Assembly (NCBI RefSeq): GCF_000773685.1
Contig: NZ_JPQO01000206.1
Location: 1-64,000, forward strand
Source of the DNA: Acinetobacter sp. HR7
GTDB lineage: Bacteria > Pseudomonadota > Gammaproteobacteria > Pseudomonadales > Moraxellaceae
Length of the DNA stretch: 64,000 bases
Direction of reading: 5' to 3'
Shown: positions 17,484 to 27,657 of the stretch, in pieces
How positions within the stretch are numbered: the first letter of the stretch is position 1
Layout: every line of letters starts with the position of its first letter
The notes under the pieces: model-generated
What the model was told of the DNA's origin: nothing
Databases searched by the model: none
What the model saw: the letters and a program-made list of their open reading frames with translations, nothing else
Made by a program: the position numbers and the translations under genes

Positions 17484-17774
17484 ATGCTGTTTCATGTACG
17501 TATGGATGTAAATATCCCGCTGGATATGCCAGCTGAAAAGGCAAATGAAATTAAGGCTGTAGAAAAAGCATATTCGCAAGAACTACAGCAACAAGGCAAG
17601 TGGCGTCACATTTGGCGCATCACCGGTCAGTATTCAAACATCAGTATTTTTGATGTGGAAAGCAATGAAGAGTTGCACAACATTCTGCAGGGCTTACCAC
17701 TGTATCCATACATGAATATTGAAGTGATGGCACTCAACCGTCACCCATCTTCCATCCGTGAGGATGATACCTGA
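17484..17774 (+). CDS. catC: Muconolactone delta-isomerase
   Basis: A 96-residue protein, the usual size of CatC, a small decameric enzyme that moves the double bond of muconolactone to give 3-oxoadipate enol-lactone. MLFHVRMDVNIP and the GLPLYPYMNIEVMALNRHPS end are family marks. AAGGAG stands just before the ATG. It follows catB and precedes catA, so the gene order here is catB, catC, catA. Confidence 0.95.
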   Translation: MLFHVRMDVNIPLDMPAEKANEIKAVEKAYSQELQQQGKWRHIWRITGQYSNISIFDVESNEELHNILQGLPLYPYMNIEVMALNRHPSSIREDDT

Positions 17775-17923
17775 TCCACTGTGGCTCAGACCTGGAGCAT
17801 TCCGGGTCAGCCAAATCTGAATTCATTCAGAGGGTAAATCAAACAAGGACTGTGGCAGCCACGTTTCAAAGCAGATTTGAAACACCAGCCACCAAAAAAC
17901 AAACATACTTAAGGAGTTATAGT

Positions 17924-18844
17924 ATGAACCGTCAAGAAATCGATGCTCTAGTGAAAAAAATGAACGTGGACACTGCAACTGGTCCAGTGGATGAACGCGT
18001 TCAACAAGTAATCGTACGCCTTGTAGCCGACCTGTTCCAGGCAATTGAAGACCTGGATCTGTCTCAATCAGAAGTATGGAAAGGTCTGGAATACCTGACT
18101 GATGCGGGTCAAGCCAACGAACTTGGTCTACTGGCTGCCGGTTTAGGCCTAGAACATTTCCTTGACTTACGTGCAGATGAAAAAGATGCCAAAGCAGGTA
18201 TTACTGGCGGTACGCCACGTACCATCGAAGGTCCTTTATACGTCGCAGGTGCACCTGAATCTGTTGGCTTTGCGCGTATGGATGACGGCTCTGAATCAGA
18301 CAAGGTTGATACCCTGTTTATCGAAGGCATCGTGACTGATACTGATGGCAACATCATCGAAGGTGCCAAAGTTGAAGTTTGGCATGCAAACAGCTTGGGT
18401 AACTACTCATTCTTCGACAAATCACAATCTGACTTTAACCTGCGTCGCACCATCTTCACTGACCAAGATGGCCGTTATGTTGCGCAAACGACGATGCCAG
18501 TCGGTTATGGCTGCCCGCCAGAAGGTACCACTCAAGCACTACTGAACAAGTTAGGCCGTCATGGTAACCGCCCTTCTCACGTGCATTACTTCGTCTCTGC
18601 ACCGGGTTATCGCAAACTGACCACCCAGTTCAACATCGAAGGTGACCAATACCTGTGGGATGACTTCGCATTCGCAACCCGTGAAGGTCTTGTTGCAACT
18701 GCTGTAGATGTAACTGACGAAGCTGAAATCGCGCGTCGTGGTGTAGACAAGCCATTCAAACACATCCAGTTCAACATCGAACTTGTGAAAGAAACTGAAG
18801 CTGCACCTTCTACTGAAGTAGAACGCCGCCGCGCAAGCGCTTAA
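17924..18844 (+). CDS. catA: Catechol 1,2-dioxygenase
   Basis: A 306-residue intradiol dioxygenase that opens catechol to cis,cis-muconate with Fe(III) and O2. The iron ligands are Tyr161 (GNYSFFD), Tyr195 (PVGYGCP), His219 and His221 (RPSHVHYF), in the spacing of the family. The N-terminal 90 residues form the helical dimer linker. I use the ATG at 17924 with AAGGAG 9 bases upstream. A 149-base gap separates it from catC and might hold an internal promoter, though I see none. In A. baylyi catA lies outside the catBCIJFD operon; here it is inside the array. Confidence 0.95.
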   Translation: MNRQEIDALVKKMNVDTATGPVDERVQQVIVRLVADLFQAIEDLDLSQSEVWKGLEYLTDAGQANELGLLAAGLGLEHFLDLRADEKDAKAGITGGTPRTIEGPLYVAGAPESVGFARMDDGSESDKVDTLFIEGIVTDTDGNIIEGAKVEVWHANSLGNYSFFDKSQSDFNLRRTIFTDQDGRYVAQTTMPVGYGCPPEGTTQALLNKLGRHGNRPSHVHYFVSAPGYRKLTTQFNIEGDQYLWDDFAFATREGLVATAVDVTDEAEIARRGVDKPFKHIQFNIELVKETEAAPSTEVERRRASA

Positions 18845-18858
18845 TACCCGGAGCGTAT

Positions 18859-18884
18859 GAGTGGTCGCAGGAATGCCACCACTC
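18859..18884. other. Hairpin between catA and benA
   Basis: GAGTGGT pairs with ACCACTC around a 12-base loop in the 79-base gap. No T-run follows. It may protect or separate message segments. Confidence 0.5.
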
Positions 18885-18923
18885 AGAAGCTTCTCAAAAA
18901 ATTTGGAAAGTCGGAGAACGGAC

Positions 18924-20315
18924 ATGCCACGTATTCCAGTAATTAATACCAGCCATCTTGATCGTATTGATGAATTACTTGTAGACAACTTTGAAACAGG
19001 CGAATTTAAGTTACATCGCTCTGTATTTACAGATCAGGCCCTGTTTGACCTTGAAATGAAATATATTTTCGAAGGTAACTGGGTTTACCTGGCACACGAA
19101 AGCCAAATTCCAAATAATAACGATTACTACACCACTTATATTGGCCGTCAGCCGATCATCATTGCACGTAACCGCAATGGCGAGCTGAATGCCATGATCA
19201 ATGCCTGCTCGCACCGCGGTGCACAACTGTGCCGTAACAAACGCGGCAACAAGGCAACCTATACTTGCCCATTCCATGGCTGGACCTTCAACAACTCCGG
19301 CAAACTGCTGAAAGTAAAAGATCCGGTGGATGCCGGCTATTCAGACTGCTTTAACAAAGAAGGTTCGCATGACCTGAAAAAAGTGGCACGTTTTGAAAAC
19401 TACAAAGGCTTCCTGTTCGGCAGCCTGAATCCAGACGTATTGCCATTGCAAGAATACCTGGGTGAAACCACCAAAATCATCGACATGATCGTGGGTCAGT
19501 CTGAACAAGGTCTGGAAGTGCTGCGCGGTTCTTCAACCTATACCTATGAAGGTAACTGGAAACTGACCGCTGAAAATGGCGCCGATGGTTATCACGTCTC
19601 TGCCGTACACTGGAACTACGCTGCAACCACCCAGCAACGTAAAGAAAAACAGGCCGGTGACAACATCCGTGCCATGAGTGCGGGTTCATGGGGTAAACAA
19701 GGCGGTGGTTCATACGGCTTTGAAAATGGCCACATGCTGCTCTGGACGCAGTGGGCGAATCCAGAAGACCGTCCAAATTATCCAAAAGCAGCAGAATATA
19801 CCGAAAAATTCGGTGAAGCCATGTCGAAATGGATGATCGAACGTTCACGTAACCTGTGCCTGTATCCAAACGTCTATTTGATGGATCAGTTCGGTTCGCA
19901 AATCCGTGTATTACGTCCAATTTCTGTCAATAAAACCGAAGTGACCATTTACTGTATCGCGCCTGTCGGTGAAGAACCGGAAGCACGTGCACGCCGTATC
20001 CGCCAGTATGAAGACTTCTTCAATGCTTCAGGTATGGCCACTCCGGACGATCTGGAAGAATTCCGTGCCTGCCAGGCAGGTTATGCCGGCATCGAACTGG
20101 AATGGAATGACATGTGCCGTGGTGCCAAACACTGGGTACAGGGTCCGGATGATGCAGCCAATGAAATCGGCCTGAAACCAAAACTGTCCGGCATCAAAAC
20201 TGAAGATGAAGGCCTGTATCTGGCACAACACCAGCACTGGCTGAACATGATGAAAGACGCAATTGCAAAGGAAAAACAATTGGCAGCTGCTGAGCAACAA
20301 GGAGAAGTGGCATGA
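18924..20315 (+). CDS. benA: Benzoate 1,2-dioxygenase, large (alpha) subunit
   Basis: A 463-residue Rieske oxygenase alpha subunit. The 2Fe-2S ligands lie in ACSHRG and CPFHGW. The mononuclear iron His pair is in [15 protein letters not shown]. With BenB and BenC it turns benzoate into the cis-diol 1,2-dihydroxycyclohexa-3,5-diene-1-carboxylate. The ATG at 18924 follows a GGAG and matches the family start. The gene overlaps benB by four bases (ATGA), implying coupled translation in equal amounts. Confidence 0.95.
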   Translation: MPRIPVINTSHLDRIDELLVDNFETGEFKLHRSVFTDQALFDLEMKYIFEGNWVYLAHESQIPNNNDYYTTYIGRQPIIIARNRNGELNAMINACSHRGAQLCRNKRGNKATYTCPFHGWTFNNSGKLLKVKDPVDAGYSDCFNKEGSHDLKKVARFENYKGFLFGSLNPDVLPLQEYLGETTKIIDMIVGQSEQGLEVLRGSSTYTYEGNWKLTAENGADGYHVSAVHWNYAATTQQRKEKQAGDNIRAMSAGSWGKQGGGSYGFENGHMLLWTQWANPEDRPNYPKAAEYTEKFGEAMSKWMIERSRNLCLYPNVYLMDQFGSQIRVLRPISVNKTEVTIYCIAPVGEEPEARARRIRQYEDFFNASGMATPDDLEEFRACQAGYAGIELEWNDMCRGAKHWVQGPDDAANEIGLKPKLSGIKTEDEGLYLAQHQHWLNMMKDAIAKEKQLAAAEQQGEVA

Positions 20316-20821
20316 ACGCACCAGCAAATTTGAACCAGGTAGGCATCGAACAGATTTCCCAGTTCCTGTACCGCGAAGCGCGTTTGCTGGACGATGAGCA
20401 ATGGGATGAATGGCTAACCTGCTATGCCCCAACTGCTTCTTTCTGGATGCCAGCCTGGGATGATGATGACACTTTGACCCAGGATCCACAGTCTGAAATC
20501 TCGCTGATTTATTACCCGGATCGTCAGGGCCTGGAAGACCGCGTGTTCCGGATCAAGACTGAACGTTCTTCAGCGACCATGCCAGATACCCGTACCTGTC
20601 ACAACGTCAACAATATCGAAGTGGTTGAGCGTGATGGCAACAAGGTGACTGTCCGTTTTAACTGGAACACGCTGAGCTACCGTTACAAAACCAGCTACAG
20701 CTACTTTGGTATGTCGCGTTATGTAATCGATTTTTCAGGCGAACAACCACAGATTTTAAGCAAATACGTGGTGCTGAAAAACGATTACATCAACCAGGTG
20801 ATCGACATTTACCACATTTAA
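20312..20821 (+). CDS. benB: Benzoate 1,2-dioxygenase, small (beta) subunit
   Basis: A 169-residue ring-hydroxylating dioxygenase beta subunit with the cone-shaped SnoaL-like fold. Marks are [18 protein letters not shown] and [12 protein letters not shown], with the conserved C-terminal [15 protein letters not shown]. It builds the alpha3beta3 hexamer with BenA and has no metal site of its own. It starts inside the benA stop. Confidence 0.95.
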   Translation: MNAPANLNQVGIEQISQFLYREARLLDDEQWDEWLTCYAPTASFWMPAWDDDDTLTQDPQSEISLIYYPDRQGLEDRVFRIKTERSSATMPDTRTCHNVNNIEVVERDGNKVTVRFNWNTLSYRYKTSYSYFGMSRYVIDFSGEQPQILSKYVVLKNDYINQVIDIYHI

Positions 20822-20840
20822 ATTATCCATCGCCTAAAAC

Positions 20841-20870
20841 CCTCCAGCCCAATGGAATGTTGGCTGGAGG
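20841..20870. other. Hairpin between benB and benC
   Basis: CCTCCAGCC (20841-20849) pairs perfectly with GGCTGGAGG (20862-20870). TCTCCC rather than a T-run follows, so it is an intercistronic stem. It may reduce benC relative to benAB. Confidence 0.65.
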
Positions 20871-20895
20871 TCTCCCAGATTTAAAGATTTGTTAA

Positions 20896-21924
<1,029 letters not shown>

Positions 21925-21940
21925 TTGAGGATATTTCGAG

Positions 21941-22726
21941 ATGACAGAACGTCAAAGATTTTTAAATAAAGTCGTGATCGTGACCGGTGCTGCCCAAGGC
22001 ATTGGTCGCGGTGTAGCTATCCAGGCTGCTGCTGAAGGCGCACAAGTAGTATTGGCTGATATTTCGGACTATGTACAGGAAACCCTGGCAGAAATCGAAG
22101 CGGCTGGCGGTGATGCCATCATCGTCAAGGCCAATCTGGAAACCTATGCCGGTGCAGAAGCTGTCATGGCTAAAGCACTAGAGACCTATGGGCGTATTGA
22201 TGTGTTGATCAACAATGTTGGCGGTGCGATCTGGATGAAACCTTTCGAAGAATTCTCTGAAGAAGAAATCGTCAAGGAAGTGAACCGTTCATTGTTCCCA
22301 ACCATGTGGTGCTGCCGTGCAGTGCTACCGCAAATGATCAAGCAGCAGCATGGCACCATCGTGAATGTATCCTCGATTGCGACCTGCGGGATCCATCGTG
22401 CGCCGTATTCAGCATCCAAAGGTGGCGTGAATGCGCTGACCGCTTCCCTGGCCTTTGCCTATGCCAAAGATGGTATCCGCGTGAATGCGGTGGCAACAGG
22501 TGGCACCGAAGCACCGCCACGCAAGATTCCACGTAATGCTAAACCGCTAAGCGAACAGGAAGAACGCTGGATGCAGGATGTGGTCGACCAGACCAAAGAC
22601 CGCAGCCACATGAAACGCTATGGCACGATCCAGGAACAGGTCAACGCCATTCTGTTCCTCGCTTCAGATGAAGCATCGTATATGACTGGAACTGTAGTTC
22701 CTGTTGGTGGCGGCGATCAGGGTTAA
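21941..22726 (+). CDS. benD: Benzoate cis-diol dehydrogenase (SDR)
   Basis: A 261-residue short-chain dehydrogenase that oxidises and decarboxylates the benzoate cis-diol to catechol. It has the NAD motif VTGAAQGIGRG, the NNVGG motif, Ser in VSSIA and the catalytic Tyr/Lys in YSASKGG. GAGG precedes the ATG, 16 bases after benC. Confidence 0.95.
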   Translation: MTERQRFLNKVVIVTGAAQGIGRGVAIQAAAEGAQVVLADISDYVQETLAEIEAAGGDAIIVKANLETYAGAEAVMAKALETYGRIDVLINNVGGAIWMKPFEEFSEEEIVKEVNRSLFPTMWCCRAVLPQMIKQQHGTIVNVSSIATCGIHRAPYSASKGGVNALTASLAFAYAKDGIRVNAVATGGTEAPPRKIPRNAKPLSEQEERWMQDVVDQTKDRSHMKRYGTIQEQVNAILFLASDEASYMTGTVVPVGGGDQG

Positions 22727-22770
22727 ACCTGATTGCATACAGGCTCATTGACCGCAAGGAGGCAACCGCA

Positions 22771-23991
22771 ATGACACACCTGTTTCAAACCCTGAAGGAT
22801 GACTGGTCGATTTCAGCCACGGTGGCAGGATTTTTAGCCGTGCTGATTTCCTATTCTGGTCCCCTGATTATTTTCTTCCAGGCGGCCCAGCAGGCGCAAG
22901 TCTCGCCAGCCATGATGATTTCATGGATCTGGGGCATTTCTATCGCTGCTGCTATTTCCAGCATTTACCTGTCATTGAAATTCAAGGTACCGGTAGTAAT
23001 GGCCTGGTCGGCACCAGGAACAGCCCTGCTGGTGACCCTGTTTCCGGAAATTTCCCTGAATGAAGCCATTGCCGCCTATATCACCACAGCTGTGGTGTTG
23101 TTCGTGATTGGTGTTACCGGCTATTTCGACAAATTACTGGCTTTGATTCCACAATCTGTCGCTGCCGGGATGATGGCTGGGATTCTAGTGAATTTTGGTC
23201 TGGGGCTTTTTACTGCTACCGAAAACATGCCCATCATCGTGACCAGCATGCTGCTGGTGTTCCTGATCGCGAAACGTTTTAACCCGCGTTATGCCATGCT
23301 CTGGGTACTCGGTGTGGGGCTGATCCTGAGTTTGATCTTTGGCAAATTCCAGCCCGTTACTATGAATTTCAGTATCGCCATTCCTCAATTCATCCAGCCG
23401 GAATGGAGCTGGAATTCTACCCTGAACCTGGCACTCCCGCTGATTCTGGTTAGCCTTTCGGGCCAGTTCCTGCCAGGCATGAGTTTATTAAAACTGTCCG
23501 GTTATAACGTTCCAGCCAAACCGATTATTACCACTGCCAGTATCACCTCACTGATTTTTGCCTGTTTTGGTGCCATTACTACAGTGCTTGGTTCGATTAC
23601 TGCAGCCCTGTGTATGGGTGCAGATGCACATGAAGCCAAAGACAAACGCTATATCGCTGGTATCTGTAATGGCCTGTTTTACATCCTCGGTGGCCTGTTT
23701 GCCGGCAGTATTGTGTTGCTGTTTAGCCTGTTTCCAAAAGAACTGGTTGCTGCACTGGCCGGCTTGGCCTTGCTCGGTGCGATTTCTAGCAACCTGACTG
23801 TGGCCATGCAAACCGAAAACCAGCGTGAATCTGCCCTGATTACCTTTCTGGCTACTGCTTCTGGCATGAGTCTGTTGGGCATGAGTTCCGTGTTCTGGGG
23901 CATCTGTATCGGCCTGCTGGCGCACTTTGTACTTAGCCCGAAAAAATCTTCACTGCAAACCAATTTAGCTTCTGATTCAAAACGTGCCTGA
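22771..23991 (+). CDS. benE: Benzoate:H+ symporter
   Basis: A 406-residue inner-membrane transporter of the BenE family with about 12 spans. It has the typical SWIWGISIAAAISSIYLSLK and AWSAPGTALL stretches and GADAHEAKDKRYIAG in a loop. It gives a second benzoate uptake route beside BenK. AAGGAGG stands before the ATG. The gene ends 24 bases before catI. Confidence 0.93.
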   Translation: MTHLFQTLKDDWSISATVAGFLAVLISYSGPLIIFFQAAQQAQVSPAMMISWIWGISIAAAISSIYLSLKFKVPVVMAWSAPGTALLVTLFPEISLNEAIAAYITTAVVLFVIGVTGYFDKLLALIPQSVAAGMMAGILVNFGLGLFTATENMPIIVTSMLLVFLIAKRFNPRYAMLWVLGVGLILSLIFGKFQPVTMNFSIAIPQFIQPEWSWNSTLNLALPLILVSLSGQFLPGMSLLKLSGYNVPAKPIITTASITSLIFACFGAITTVLGSITAALCMGADAHEAKDKRYIAGICNGLFYILGGLFAGSIVLLFSLFPKELVAALAGLALLGAISSNLTVAMQTENQRESALITFLATASGMSLLGMSSVFWGICIGLLAHFVLSPKKSSLQTNLASDSKRA

Positions 23992-24015
23992 GTGATAGGC
24001 AGTAAAGGAAAGATT

Positions 24016-24687
24016 ATGATTGATAAAAGTTCTGCTTCACTGGTTGAAGCACTTTCACAAATCAAAGACGGATCAACCATCATGATCGGTGGTTTTGGTA
24101 CCGCAGGTCAGCCTGCTGAACTGATTGATGGCCTGATCGAGCTGGGTGTGAAAGATCTGGTGATCGTCAATAACAATGCCGGTAACGGTGACTATGGTCT
24201 GGCGAAACTGCTGAAGACCGGTGCAGTTCGTAAAATCATCTGCTCTTTCCCGCGCCAGTCAGACTCCTGGGTCTTTGACGAGCTGTACCGTGCCGGCAAG
24301 ATCGAGCTGGAACTGGTACCACAAGGTAACCTGGCCTGCCGGATTCAGGCTGCAGGTATGGGACTTGGTCCGATCTACACACCTACCGGTTTTGGCACCT
24401 TGCTGGCTGAAGGCAAACCGACCCTGAATTATGAAGGTAAAGATTACGTTTTAGAAAATCCAATTAAAGCGGACTTTGCTCTGATCAAAGCGCATAAAGG
24501 TGATCGCTGGGGCAATCTGGTCTATCGTAAATCGGCGCGTAACTTCGGTCCAATCATGGCTATGGCGGCAGATGTGACTATTGCCCAGGTCGCTGAAGTG
24601 GTTGAACTCGGTGAGCTGGATCCGGAACACATCATCACCCCGGGCATCTTTGTCCAACATGTTGTCCAAGTACAACCGGCACAGTAA
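24016..24687 (+). CDS. catI: 3-oxoadipate CoA-transferase, subunit A
   Basis: A 223-residue class I CoA-transferase alpha subunit (MIGGFGTAGQPAELIDGL, NNNAGNGDYGLAKLL, GFGTLLAEGK). With CatJ it moves CoA from succinyl-CoA to 3-oxoadipate. I use the ATG at 24016, which follows AAAGGAAAG; an upstream frame overlaps the benE stop region. The pcaI and catI forms cannot be separated by sequence alone; the context gives catI. Confidence 0.93.
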   Translation: MIDKSSASLVEALSQIKDGSTIMIGGFGTAGQPAELIDGLIELGVKDLVIVNNNAGNGDYGLAKLLKTGAVRKIICSFPRQSDSWVFDELYRAGKIELELVPQGNLACRIQAAGMGLGPIYTPTGFGTLLAEGKPTLNYEGKDYVLENPIKADFALIKAHKGDRWGNLVYRKSARNFGPIMAMAADVTIAQVAEVVELGELDPEHIITPGIFVQHVVQVQPAQ

Positions 24688-24702
24688 TTCAGGAGCAAAA
24701 TC

Positions 24703-25356
24703 ATGAGCTATATCAAACTGACCCGTGACCAGATTGCTGAACGTGTTGCCCAGGACATTCCGGATGGTGCCTATGTCAACCTTGGTATTGGCCTGCCGAC
24801 CAAGATTGCCAGTTATCTGCCTGCAGACAAGGATGTTTTCCTGCATTCTGAAAATGGCCTGCTGGCTTTTGGCCCGCCACCTGCCAAAGGTGAAGAAGAC
24901 CCTGAACTGATCAATGCCGGTAAAGAATTTGTGACCATGCTGACCGGCGGTGCCTTTTTCCACCATGGCGATTCTTTCGCCATGATGCGTGGAGGTCATC
25001 TGGATATTGCGGTACTTGGTGCTTTCCAAGTGGCTGAAAATGGTGATCTGGCCAACTGGCATACCGGTGCACCAGATGCAATTCCTGCAGTCGGTGGCGC
25101 GATGGATCTGGCCGTCGGTGCCAAGAAAGTCTTTATCACTACCGATCATGTGACTAAAAAAGGCGAGCCGAAGATTGTGGCTGAACTGACTTATCCTGCG
25201 ACTGGCCTGAAATGTGTAGACCGCATCTATACCGACCTGTGTGTGATTGATGTCACGGTTGAAGGCATGAAAGTGATTGAAAAAGTTGAAGGTCTGTCAT
25301 TTGAAGAATTGCAGTCGATGACGGGTGCCAAACTGATTGATGCAACACAGGGTTAA
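24703..25356 (+). CDS. catJ: 3-oxoadipate CoA-transferase, subunit B
   Basis: A 217-residue beta subunit. The active-site Glu is in LHSENGLLAFGP, and GIGLPTKIASYL precedes it. It pairs with CatI, 15 bases upstream. A 166-base gap filled with GC-rich repeats separates it from catF. Confidence 0.93.
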   Translation: MSYIKLTRDQIAERVAQDIPDGAYVNLGIGLPTKIASYLPADKDVFLHSENGLLAFGPPPAKGEEDPELINAGKEFVTMLTGGAFFHHGDSFAMMRGGHLDIAVLGAFQVAENGDLANWHTGAPDAIPAVGGAMDLAVGAKKVFITTDHVTKKGEPKIVAELTYPATGLKCVDRIYTDLCVIDVTVEGMKVIEKVEGLSFEELQSMTGAKLIDATQG

Positions 25357-25374
25357 GTAATAAAGGAAAATTAA

Positions 25375-25500
25375 ATCCCCCCTATATTCCCTGAACAAGA
25401 CTTAAGCACTGCTTTAAGTCGATGTGTAAGAAAGGGGAACTTTCGAAAATATATGCCGGAAGCTCTCCTCCCTTTATCAAAGGGAGGTCGGGAGGAATTC
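25375..25500. repeat. GC-rich intergenic repeats between catJ and catF
   Basis: A CTCCTCCCTT arm and an AAGGGAGGTCGGGAGG arm (25465-25496) form a strong hairpin. To the left a related unit (25375-25440) starts with a C-run and ends AAAGGGGAAC. The same 3' arm recurs at 26796 and 43119. Confidence 0.7.
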
Positions 25501-25522
25501 AAAGATTCAGGAAATAGAAATA

Positions 25523-26728
25523 ATGAAAAACGCATATATCATCGATGCCATTCGTACTCCATTCGGTCGCTATGCCGGTGGGTTGGCACCTGTTCGTGCC
25601 GATGACCTGGGTGCGATTCCGATTAAGGCCTTGATGGAACGTAACCCAAGTATCAACTGGGAAAAAGTAGATGACGTGATCTACGGCTGTGCCAATCAGG
25701 CCGGTGAAGACAACCGCAACGTGGGTCGTATGTCAGCACTGCTTGCTGGTGTACCTTATCAAGTGCCAGCAACCACGATTAACCGTCTGTGCGGATCATC
25801 ACTCGATGCGGTAGCGATTGCGGCACGTGCCATTAAAGCTGGTGAGGCGAATCTGATTGTTGCTGGGGGTGTGGAATCCATGTCACGCGCCCCATTTGTA
25901 ATGGGCAAAGCCGAAACGGCTTATGGCCGTACACAAAAGGTTGAAGATACCACCATGGGCTGGCGTTTTATCAACCCGAAACTGAAAGAACTGTATGGTG
26001 TGGAAACCATGCCGGAAACTGCGGAAAATGTGGCAGCACAGTTCAATATAAACCGTGAAGATCAGGACAAGTTTGCCCTGACCAGCCAGCAACGTACTGC
26101 AGCAGCTCAAGCCAAAGGTTTCTTTCAAAATGAAATCGTGCCAGTGGTCATTCCTCAGCGTAAAGGCGAACCTGTCGTTGTTGATACAGATGAACATCCA
26201 CGTGCATCTACAACACTAGAAGGTTTAACCAAGTTAAAACCCGTCGTAAAAGCGGATGGTACGGTGACTGCCGGAAATGCATCTGGCATTAACGACGGTG
26301 CTGCGGCATTACTGATTGCATCTGATGAAGCGGTTGCAGAATATGGTCTTAAAGCGCGTGCCAAAATTATTGGTTCAACCGTGGTGGGCGTAGAACCCCG
26401 CATCATGGGTTTTGGCCCAGCACCTGCCATTAAAAAACTGCTGGCCCAGACCGGTTTGACGCTAGACCAAATGGATGTCATTGAACTGAATGAAGCCTTT
26501 GCTGCACAGGCACTGGCGGTGACTCGTGACCTGGGGCTGGCGGATGATGCAGCGCATGTAAACCCAAATGGTGGTGCCATTGCGATTGGTCATCCACTCG
26601 GTGCTTCCGGTGCCCGTCTGGTGACTACTGCCTTGAACCAGCTGGAACAGACCGGTGGTAAATATGCTCTCTGCTCCATGTGTATCGGTGTGGGTCAAGG
26701 TATCGCGCTGATTATTGAACGTGTGTAA
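25523..26728 (+). CDS. catF: 3-oxoadipyl-CoA thiolase
   Basis: A 401-residue thiolase. The nucleophilic Cys is in NRLCGSSLDAVA, the His in GGAIAIGHPLGASG and the second Cys in SMCIGVGQG. It splits 3-oxoadipyl-CoA into succinyl-CoA and acetyl-CoA, the last step of the pathway. The length and the MGWRFINPKL loop match PcaF/CatF rather than acetoacetyl-CoA thiolases. GGAAATAGAAATA precedes the ATG. Confidence 0.95.
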   Translation: MKNAYIIDAIRTPFGRYAGGLAPVRADDLGAIPIKALMERNPSINWEKVDDVIYGCANQAGEDNRNVGRMSALLAGVPYQVPATTINRLCGSSLDAVAIAARAIKAGEANLIVAGGVESMSRAPFVMGKAETAYGRTQKVEDTTMGWRFINPKLKELYGVETMPETAENVAAQFNINREDQDKFALTSQQRTAAAQAKGFFQNEIVPVVIPQRKGEPVVVDTDEHPRASTTLEGLTKLKPVVKADGTVTAGNASGINDGAAALLIASDEAVAEYGLKARAKIIGSTVVGVEPRIMGFGPAPAIKKLLAQTGLTLDQMDVIELNEAFAAQALAVTRDLGLADDAAHVNPNGGAIAIGHPLGASGARLVTTALNQLEQTGGKYALCSMCIGVGQGIALIIERV

Positions 26729-26748
26729 TGCACAATTAAAAATATAAA

Positions 26749-26817
26749 CTCCTCCCTGAATGTAGATTCAAAGTACGGCTTTGAATCAAATGCAAGAAAG
26801 GGAGGCCGGGAGGGATT
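26749..26817. repeat. GC-rich intergenic repeat between catF and catD
   Basis: Begins CTCCTCCCTGAATG and ends AAGGGAGGCCGGGAGGGATT, with an inner dyad (GATTCAAAG/CTTTGAATC). The last GGGAGGG lies 6 bases before the catD ATG and would act as its Shine-Dalgarno sequence. Confidence 0.7.
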
Positions 26818-26820
26818 TTA

Positions 26821-27600
26821 ATGCCAACATTTACATCAAATGATGCCCAGATCAATTACCAGACTTTTGGGGATGCTAGCAAACCTGCATTGGTATTTTC
26901 CAATTCACTGGGCACCAAATACAGCATGTGGCAGCCACAGATTGAACATTTCCAGCAGGATTATTACGTAATCTGTTATGACACCCGTGGTCATGGTGCA
27001 TCTTCTGCACCACAAGGCCCCTATAGTCTGGAGCAGTTGGGTCAGGATGTCGTGAATCTTCTGGATCATTTGAACATTGCAAAAGCAGCATTCTGTGGTA
27101 TTTCTATGGGTGGCTTAACCGGTCAATGGTTAGCGATTCATAAGCCAGAACGTTTTAGCGAGGTGATTGTCTGCAATACTGCAGCCAAAATTGGCCAGGA
27201 ACAGGCATGGCAAGACCGTGCTGCGCTTGTCCGTGAGCAAGGTCTTGCTCCGATTGCTGCAACTGCGGCATCACGCTGGTTTACCGATCCCTTTATCCAG
27301 AGCAACCCGGCAGTCGTTGCAGAACTTTCAAACGACCTCGGAGCTGGCAGCCCAGAAGGCTATGCAAACTGCTGTGAAGCTCTGGCTAAGGCGGATGTCC
27401 GCGAACAACTTAGTAGCATCCAAATCCCTGTGCTGATTATTGCGGGTCAGCAGGATCCTGTGACGACTGTTACAGATGGTCAGTTTATGCAGCAACGTAT
27501 TGCCAACAGCCAGTTGTTTGAAATCAATGCCTCGCATATTTCCAATATTGAACAGCCGGAAGCCTTTAATCAGGCAGTACAAACTTTTCTTGCTGTTTGA
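26821..27600 (+). CDS. catD: 3-oxoadipate enol-lactonase
   Basis: A 259-residue alpha/beta hydrolase that opens the enol-lactone to 3-oxoadipate. The nucleophile Ser is in GISMGGLTG, the acid is near QQDPVT and the His is in ASHISNIE. It is the last gene of the array and ends at a strong bidirectional terminator. Its ribosome site lies inside the repeat upstream. Confidence 0.93.
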   Translation: MPTFTSNDAQINYQTFGDASKPALVFSNSLGTKYSMWQPQIEHFQQDYYVICYDTRGHGASSAPQGPYSLEQLGQDVVNLLDHLNIAKAAFCGISMGGLTGQWLAIHKPERFSEVIVCNTAAKIGQEQAWQDRAALVREQGLAPIAATAASRWFTDPFIQSNPAVVAELSNDLGAGSPEGYANCCEALAKADVREQLSSIQIPVLIIAGQQDPVTTVTDGQFMQQRIANSQLFEINASHISNIEQPEAFNQAVQTFLAV

Positions 27601-27612
27601 TTCATGGTTGTA

Positions 27613-27640
27613 AAAAAGCCACGATATTTCGTGGCTTTTC
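27613..27640. terminator. Bidirectional terminator after catD
   Basis: AAAAGCCACGA pairs with TCGTGGCTTTT around a short loop, flanked by A- and T-runs. It separates the convergent catD and EamA genes. Confidence 0.9.
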
Positions 27641-27657
27641 TTTTATTCGTGTATTCT

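Noticed and set aside
17775-17923. Separate promoter or LysR site before catA
   Set aside because: The only ATAC there runs into the ribosome site and has no GTAT partner at the right distance.
24451-25149. 232-codon minus-strand frame opposite catI and catJ
   Set aside because: Long, but it is the complement of two CoA-transferase genes with all family motifs; its composition is typical of antisense frames.
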